A stretch of 18,137 nt of DNA, taken from assembly GCA_900545875.1 (NCBI GenBank), contig URAQ01000008.1, forward strand, positions 1-18,137, given 5' to 3'. The position numbers were made by a program, and so were the translations under genes. Below the pieces are notes generated by a model. The model did not search any database. It was given only the letters and a program-made list of their open reading frames with translations, and was not told where the DNA came from. The DNA is from an uncultured Collinsella sp. (GTDB lineage: Bacteria > Actinomycetota > Coriobacteriia > Coriobacteriales > Coriobacteriaceae). Shown here one piece after another: positions 14,137 to 18,137 of the stretch (positions within the stretch are counted from its first letter, which is position 1; each line of letters opens with the position of its first letter).

Positions 14137-16271
14137 GCGGCACCCCCCTCACCGTCACCGGTGTAAGAGATGTGCTGCAGCAGCGCCACGATGTCCTCGC
14201 CGTCAACAGGCTCCACCGCAATCTGCTTTTCGCTCAGGCGCTCGCGGATAATGGGCAGATCGCACGCCTTTGCCTGGCGCATAAGCAGGTAGAGCATGTC
14301 ACCATCGACCAGGCCCGCCGCATCGCTCTCGCGGATTGCCGACCCAATCGCGCCCACCAGCTCGCCGACAGGTTCCATGCCCGGTACCACGCGCAGGAGC
14401 AAAAAGCTGCCCATCTTGCCATCTGCCAGCGCCTGCTCGGCCGCGAGCTCTTGGCCAAAGGCAGCCTGCTTGAGCACGCAAGTGCCGTCAACGCAGCGTT
14501 TATCCTGTGCCACCGCCTCATAGTCAAAGGCACGGCCCAGCGCGCTTTCGGCCAGGCCACACAAGATGCGGAACAGGTTTTGGTAATAGAGCGTCATTTG
14601 GTTTTCGGCCGCACTACGCACAAAGATCAACACGGCGGGTGCCCCATCGCGCTCGATTGTGTATCCAAACATGGGAAGCCCCGGCGTCAGCTCGCGGTTC
14701 ACCCACAGGTTCGAACGACCCCCGTCGCCCAAAAGGGGTGCAAGCTGCTCAAGCGTGAGCGAACGTGCGGCATCTTCGGCAATCGCGGGACTTGCCGCCA
14801 CCAGGCGTGCAAATGCCCCGCCCGAAACATGGTAGATCGCCACCGAATCGTTCTCGAGGATCTCGCCCAGAAGCTCGCAGCACTTGCGATAGATGTCGCG
14901 TTGGTTGAACACGTCAAGCTCCTGCGTCACGGCAAAGATCTTGCCAAAGCTGTCGTGGCGACCCACGATCTGGCGCCCGTACGCACGCTTGACCTCGATC
15001 GCGTCGTGGTAGAGCTGCGTAAGGAACGTATTGCGGTTGCGCACGAGCTCGTTTTGATCGCGCTCCGCCCTAATGGCTTCGCTGTTGCGCAGCTGCACAT
15101 AGCCGCAAACGGCACCCACAACAAAGTATGCAATAAACGGCAGCCAGTTGGACGGCTCGTAGAACAGGCCCTGGAAGGTATAACCGTACTGAGTAAAGTA
15201 GCTCGCAGCCAAACCCACCGACGCCAGCAGCGCCGCAACCAGGCCAAAGTCCAAGCCATACAGCGTGCCGATCAGCACCACGTAGAGCAGGCGATAATCG
15301 AGCACGTTGAGCTGGGCCGATTGTGAGAACAGATGCTCCAGCACCTCGAACAGAACCCAGGCAACGCCCGTCTCCAGGCATTTAATAGGCAGCGCGCGCA
15401 TCTGGATGCGGTCGATGGCGGCGCGCAAGGGGTTGACCTTCTTTGCGCGGCCAGCATCCCAACGCACTTGAATGGTCGAAAGATCGCGCAGCAGGTCGTA
15501 CCGCTGAAACCAGCCATAGCGCACGCGAGCGACGTCGCTGGCGGGCAGGGCGTAGCCGGCAGAATCGCCATAGGCAACGGCAAGGCCGGGGAACAGCGCC
15601 TTGAGGGCGTCGCCCACCTCACCCGCCGTGTGATGGAAGGTATCGGCTACGTCGAGCGTCTCAAAGTTACCATCCCAGCTATCGAAGATACGGCGTACCA
15701 GCACCGCAAGCTCCTCGGCACACAGCAGGGGAAACGCCGCATCCTGCGCGCCCTGCAGAGCGACCGATCCGGTTGAGCACGCGTCGAACAGCGGCACCAA
15801 AAACGGGTCCTCCAGCGCGGCAGACGCGGTATACAGGAACGGCACGCGCAGGATCTTGGTTTGAACGCCCTCGCGAGCAGCGTAGTAGCGGCACAGGTCG
15901 TTGGCTGCGCACGCGATAATGCCCTTGCCCGTTCGCCCCGCGGCGTCGGTGGCACCCTCGGCACCCGCGGGCCCCGCTACATACAGCAGTTGGACCCGGC
16001 GACCCGCGCACGCACGAAAGACCGAGCGCAACAGCTCGATATCGCCCACGGTATCGGTATGCGGGGTAAGGTAATTGGATAGGTAGACCATGCGGTCGAA
16101 CTCGTAGGCCTGATCCAGGTGTTGCAGAAGCTCTTTCCACGAGGAATGGGGCGACGACTCGTCGCGGCGCGTGTCCTGCGCGGCTACGACCTGCACATGG
16201 TCCTCGGGGAACGCCTTGGCACAAAAGTCATCGTCAACATATGCAGTGTTGCCAACAACCAGCACCTCCAT
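14133..16271 (-). CDS. pelD: PelD-like c-di-GMP receptor with N-terminal SDR-like domain
   Basis: A 712-residue fusion and the first gene of the operon. Residues 1-~275 resemble an extended short-chain dehydrogenase/epimerase fold: VLVVGN at the start, a YLSNYLTP strand (63-70) and a late ILRVPFLYT (140-148). The glycine-rich nucleotide loop and YxxxK are not recognisable, so activity is doubtful. Four hydrophobic helices (about 300-395) and a charged coiled region (396-432) lead to a GAF-like domain (about 445-580) and a degenerate GGDEF domain (about 590-705). The active-site motif is ruined to DGDML (656-660). Five residues before it sits RESD (R647, D650), the place and form of the c-di-GMP I-site used by Pseudomonas PelD. 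The ATG has GGGGAGGGG upstream. I read it as the c-di-GMP switch of the Pel synthase; binding is inferred, not shown. Confidence 0.87.
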   Translation of the reverse strand: MEVLVVGNTAYVDDDFCAKAFPEDHVQVVAAQDTRRDESSPHSSWKELLQHLDQAYEFDRMVYLSNYLTPHTDTVGDIELLRSVFRACAGRRVQLLYVAGPAGAEGATDAAGRTGKGIIACAANDLCRYYAAREGVQTKILRVPFLYTASAALEDPFLVPLFDACSTGSVALQGAQDAAFPLLCAEELAVLVRRIFDSWDGNFETLDVADTFHHTAGEVGDALKALFPGLAVAYGDSAGYALPASDVARVRYGWFQRYDLLRDLSTIQVRWDAGRAKKVNPLRAAIDRIQMRALPIKCLETGVAWVLFEVLEHLFSQSAQLNVLDYRLLYVVLIGTLYGLDFGLVAALLASVGLAASYFTQYGYTFQGLFYEPSNWLPFIAYFVVGAVCGYVQLRNSEAIRAERDQNELVRNRNTFLTQLYHDAIEVKRAYGRQIVGRHDSFGKIFAVTQELDVFNQRDIYRKCCELLGEILENDSVAIYHVSGGAFARLVAASPAIAEDAARSLTLEQLAPLLGDGGRSNLWVNRELTPGLPMFGYTIERDGAPAVLIFVRSAAENQMTLYYQNLFRILCGLAESALGRAFDYEAVAQDKRCVDGTCVLKQAAFGQELAAEQALADGKMGSFLLLRVVPGMEPVGELVGAIGSAIRESDAAGLVDGDMLYLLMRQAKACDLPIIRERLSEKQIAVEPVDGEDIVALLQHISYTGDGEGGAA

Positions 16272-16441
16272 AGCGCACCCCTCCCCTAAAATCCACTTTT
16301 GTCATAGTCAAACATGCGTATTGTACGCTGTCAGCGCGAGCTGGGGCGCCTTTAAGGTTGTTTTAAGAACTTTTTTAGAAGCCCAGAGGACGAGAACGAG
16401 CTTGCAAAACGAAACAGATCCAATCCAATGCAGATTATACG
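16272..16441. promoter_or_regulatory. Divergent intergenic region with the presumed pel operon promoter
   Basis: These 170 bases separate the leftward pel operon from the rightward toxin-antitoxin genes. The pel promoter must lie here. A TACAAT -10 candidate is present on the minus strand (16325 down to 16320), about 49 bases before the pelD ATG, but no matching -35 stands out. A TTGACT lies at about 16307-16312 on the same strand without a good -10 downstream. No riboswitch fold or strong terminator was recognised. The half nearer the toxin gene is visibly more AT-rich. Confidence 0.35.
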
Positions 16442-16460
16442 TGTAACATAATCGGTTACA
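16442..16460. promoter_or_regulatory. Inverted-repeat operator 1 of the toxin-antitoxin genes
   Basis: TGTAAC-N7-GTTACA is a perfect 6-bp inverted repeat with a 7-base spacer. It is followed immediately by TATGAT (16464-16469), a good -10 on the plus strand, so a bound protein would cover the -35 region. The helix-turn-helix antitoxin encoded downstream is the obvious binder. Confidence 0.8.
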
Positions 16461-16486
16461 TGATATGATGAACACGAACAATATGA

Positions 16487-16505
16487 TGTAACGCGATTGG
16501 TTACA
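16487..16505. promoter_or_regulatory. Inverted-repeat operator 2 of the toxin-antitoxin genes
   Basis: A second perfect TGTAAC-N7-GTTACA lies 45 bases after the first and ends three bases before the toxin ATG. It follows another TATGAT (16482-16487), which it overlaps by one base. Whichever -10 is used, this site blocks initiation or early elongation. If the second -10 is used, the mRNA leader is only about 14 bases. Confidence 0.8.
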
Positions 16506-16508
16506 GGA

Positions 16509-16841
16509 ATGAAAATACGCTACGCCAACAAAAGGCTCGAGGAAATATGTACCGACGAAAAGAAATGCAAGAAATATAGGTCCGACATCGTAAGGGGCGT
16601 AAAGCTCCGACACAACGCATTAGAGACAGCCAGCTCGATGGAGGATCTAAAGAATCTAGACCCATGCGGAAGATGGCATCAGCTTTGCGGTGATAGAGAG
16701 GGTCAATGGGCGGGAAAACTAAACAAGAATTATCGAATGATTGTCGAGCCAATTAACGGATGTATGAAAGTAACTAAGGTCGAAAAAACAACGGACGAAG
16801 AATCCACAGTAACAGTTCTATCAATTGAAGACTATCACTAG
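16509..16841 (+). CDS. higB: HigB/RelE-family toxin
   Basis: A 110-residue protein of the RelE/ParE toxin superfamily, HigB type, predicted to act as a ribosome-dependent mRNA interferase. The segment about 55-80 (GRWHQLCGDREGQWAGKL followed by N-x-NYRMIVEP) is the family's conserved core, with R and K positions typical of the RNA-cutting face. It starts with a Lys-rich helix (MKIRYANKRLEEI). The ATG at 16509-16511 has AGGA directly against it, too close for a normal ribosome-binding site, so translation may be leaderless or weak. An in-frame TTG at 16497 is possible but lies inside operator 2. The toxin gene precedes the antitoxin by 21 bases, the usual HigBA order. GC is visibly lower than in the pel genes. 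Confidence 0.85.
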   Translation: MKIRYANKRLEEICTDEKKCKKYRSDIVRGVKLRHNALETASSMEDLKNLDPCGRWHQLCGDREGQWAGKLNKNYRMIVEPINGCMKVTKVEKTTDEESTVTVLSIEDYH

Positions 16842-16862
16842 GCACATAAAGGAAGCAGAACA

Positions 16863-17951
16863 ATGGGAACCAACTATGCGGTTGCACCTGGCATGTATTT
16901 ACAAGAATGGCTAGATGACGAGCAGATGACGCAGCAGGCCCTTGCTGACCGACTTGGCATCTCCCGCAAAACGGTTAACGGGATACTAAAGGGTACGCAG
17001 CCCATCTCGCAGGACACCGCCATTAAGCTTGAAAGAGTCACCTCTATTCCCCGAGATAGCTGGATTCGCTTCGAAGCAAAGTTCCGTGAAGATCTTGCTA
17101 GGCTCGAAGATGAACTAAAAATGGCAAGCTCCGCCGACATCATCACCCCGTCGTTAGGAAAGTTTCTACGCGACAAAGGGCTTACTACCGCCACCAAAAG
17201 AAACCCCGGCAAACTCGTATCAGATTTTTTAAATGTTGTTGGTTACGGCAGCATGGATGCCTATGCGAAAGGCGTCGATTGCGTCTTCTCCTCCATTGCG
17301 ACGTTAAAAGAGGCAGGTAAACCCGTTGATCCCGCAAGCATGATGGCTTGGATTTCGCTAGGTGAAAGCGCCGAAACGCCAACAACCAATGGGGCTAAAG
17401 CATACAACGAGGTATCGCTCAGAGCCTCTTTGAGCTCATTAAGACAACGCGCGGCAACGACAGATGATATGACCTTAACGGACATTACGCACCAACTGGA
17501 GCAATGCGGCGTCACGCTTCAGTTCATTTCTGCGCCAGATCAATTTCCGCTACATGGAATAACGCGTTGGACCAAAGACGGAAACCCCGTAATACAAATG
17601 ACAGGTAGGCGCAAAAAAGACGGTTTTATCATTTGGACACTGTTCCACGAAATCGGGCACATTCTAAATGACGGGAACGTAGGAATCACTCTAAGCTACA
17701 TTGACGAAAAGCAAAGTTCAAAGAGCGAATCCGAGAAGCGCGCCAACGCCTTTGCAAGAGAGGTCCTTATGGGACCAGAGGGCCTCTCGCCTTATCATGA
17801 CTGCAAGACCTCGACAAAAATCTCGCGTATCGCTCGGGATAGAGGAGACTGCCCGGGAGTTGTGGTAAATCTGATGCACCGAAAGAGGATGCTCGACTAC
17901 AGCTGGTGCAATGACCTCCTTAAAGACATGACAATCCCATTTAAGATCTAA
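16863..17951 (+). CDS. higA: HigA-like antitoxin fused to an ImmA/IrrE peptidase
   Basis: A 362-residue two-domain protein, much longer than a usual HigA of about 100 residues. Residues 7-~75 are an XRE helix-turn-helix of the HigA/VapI type (PGMYLQEWLDD, then QQALADRLGISRKTVNGILKG at 24-44). Residues ~200-362 are an ImmA/IrrE (COG2856-like) zinc peptidase with FHEIGHIL (261-268), where H262, E263 and H266 are the catalytic and metal residues, and ESEKRANAFAREVLM (289-303), where E291 is the likely third ligand. A middle stretch of about 110 residues is unassigned. AAGGAAG lies eight bases before the ATG. I infer that the HTH part binds the two inverted repeats and neutralises the toxin; the peptidase may cleave a regulator, or the protein itself, on a signal. 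Base composition is lower in GC than the pel genes, hinting at transfer. Confidence 0.87.
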   Translation: MGTNYAVAPGMYLQEWLDDEQMTQQALADRLGISRKTVNGILKGTQPISQDTAIKLERVTSIPRDSWIRFEAKFREDLARLEDELKMASSADIITPSLGKFLRDKGLTTATKRNPGKLVSDFLNVVGYGSMDAYAKGVDCVFSSIATLKEAGKPVDPASMMAWISLGESAETPTTNGAKAYNEVSLRASLSSLRQRAATTDDMTLTDITHQLEQCGVTLQFISAPDQFPLHGITRWTKDGNPVIQMTGRRKKDGFIIWTLFHEIGHILNDGNVGITLSYIDEKQSSKSESEKRANAFAREVLMGPEGLSPYHDCKTSTKISRIARDRGDCPGVVVNLMHRKRMLDYSWCNDLLKDMTIPFKI

Positions 17952-18137
17952 AACAACCGGTTGATTGCAGTCAAAATTCGCCGAAACCGACCGTGAATGC
18001 CACTCAAACCGAAAGTATGCGGCAAAATCGAGACAAGTCGACCACGCCGAGCAGCGCCAACGGTCGAAGAGACGCAAGACGGCCTCATGTTGAAGCTCCA
18101 GGATCGTGTAAAGTCAACGAAGCGCGGGCGGGACGTC
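17952..18137. other. Right-edge stretch without a supportable gene
   Basis: These 186 bases follow the antitoxin stop. Open frames exist on both strands, but none has a start with a ribosome-binding site or recognisable protein content, and the minus-strand frame runs back into the antitoxin coding region. AACCGGTT (17955-17962) is a small palindrome with no T-run after it, so no terminator can be called. The GC content rises again here, suggesting a return to core-genome sequence. Confidence 0.4.

Noticed and set aside
14172..15326. A 384-codon plus-strand frame opposite pelD
   Set aside because: No ribosome-binding site or family signature; pelD on the other strand is supported by motifs and gene order.
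16330..16400. A c-di-GMP riboswitch or terminator in the AT-rich pel upstream region
   Set aside because: No conserved riboswitch core and no stem next to the T/A runs could be recognised by eye; a covariance-model search would be decisive.
17718..18077. A 119-codon minus-strand frame at the right edge
   Set aside because: Most of it is antisense to the antitoxin's peptidase domain; no signature or clear start site.
1..18137. CRISPR arrays, tRNA or rRNA genes, insertion sequences
   Set aside because: No regularly spaced repeats, cloverleaf-like segments, transposase motifs or long terminal inverted repeats were seen.

Overview
The window looks like a piece of a GC-rich actinobacterial chromosome, most plausibly a gut Coriobacteriia such as Collinsella. 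This is an inference from the high-GC coding bias, the Gram-positive-type Pel cluster and the sucrose PTS with a LacI regulator. No rRNA or other phylogenetic marker is present, so the taxon is not proven. Every gene up to about 16.27 kb is on the minus strand; a small, more AT-rich block at the right end is on the plus strand.

Region 1 (1-759, minus, runs off the left edge) encodes a Cys/Met-metabolism-type PLP-fold protein that seems to lack both the N-terminal part of the fold and the catalytic lysine. A strong hairpin terminator (776-816) sits directly against its ribosome-binding site.

Region 2 (855-5139, minus) is a sucrose module: LacI-family regulator, PTS EIIBC transporter, then GH32 sucrose-6-phosphate hydrolase. 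Imported sucrose would be phosphorylated on C6 by the EIIBC and then cleaved to glucose-6-phosphate and fructose. Near-identical 14-bp operators lie in front of both the transporter gene and the regulator gene, pointing to local control with autoregulation.

Region 3 (5176-16271, minus) is a tightly coupled eight-gene operon. Its first five genes match the Gram-positive Pel exopolysaccharide order pelD-pelE-pelA(deacetylase)-pelF-pelG. They encode a c-di-GMP-receptor-like membrane protein, a TPR membrane partner, a membrane-anchored deacetylase, a GT4 glycosyltransferase and a polytopic transporter. Three more genes follow without a break: a lipoprotein CotH-type kinase, a VTC-domain (polyphosphate polymerase-like) protein and a DUF4956 membrane protein. 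PelD carries an extra N-terminal degenerate short-chain-dehydrogenase-like domain and keeps an RxxD motif in front of a ruined GGDEF motif. Together this suggests a c-di-GMP-gated Pel-like polymer system with an attached phosphotransfer or polyphosphate module; the role of that module is unknown.

Region 4 (about 16.4-17.95 kb, plus) is a HigB/HigA-type toxin-antitoxin pair with lower GC. The antitoxin is a fusion of an XRE helix-turn-helix to an ImmA/IrrE zinc peptidase. Two perfect 19-bp inverted repeats, TGTAAC-N7-GTTACA, cover its promoter. The last 186 bases hold no gene I can support.

No tRNA, rRNA, CRISPR array or insertion sequence was seen.
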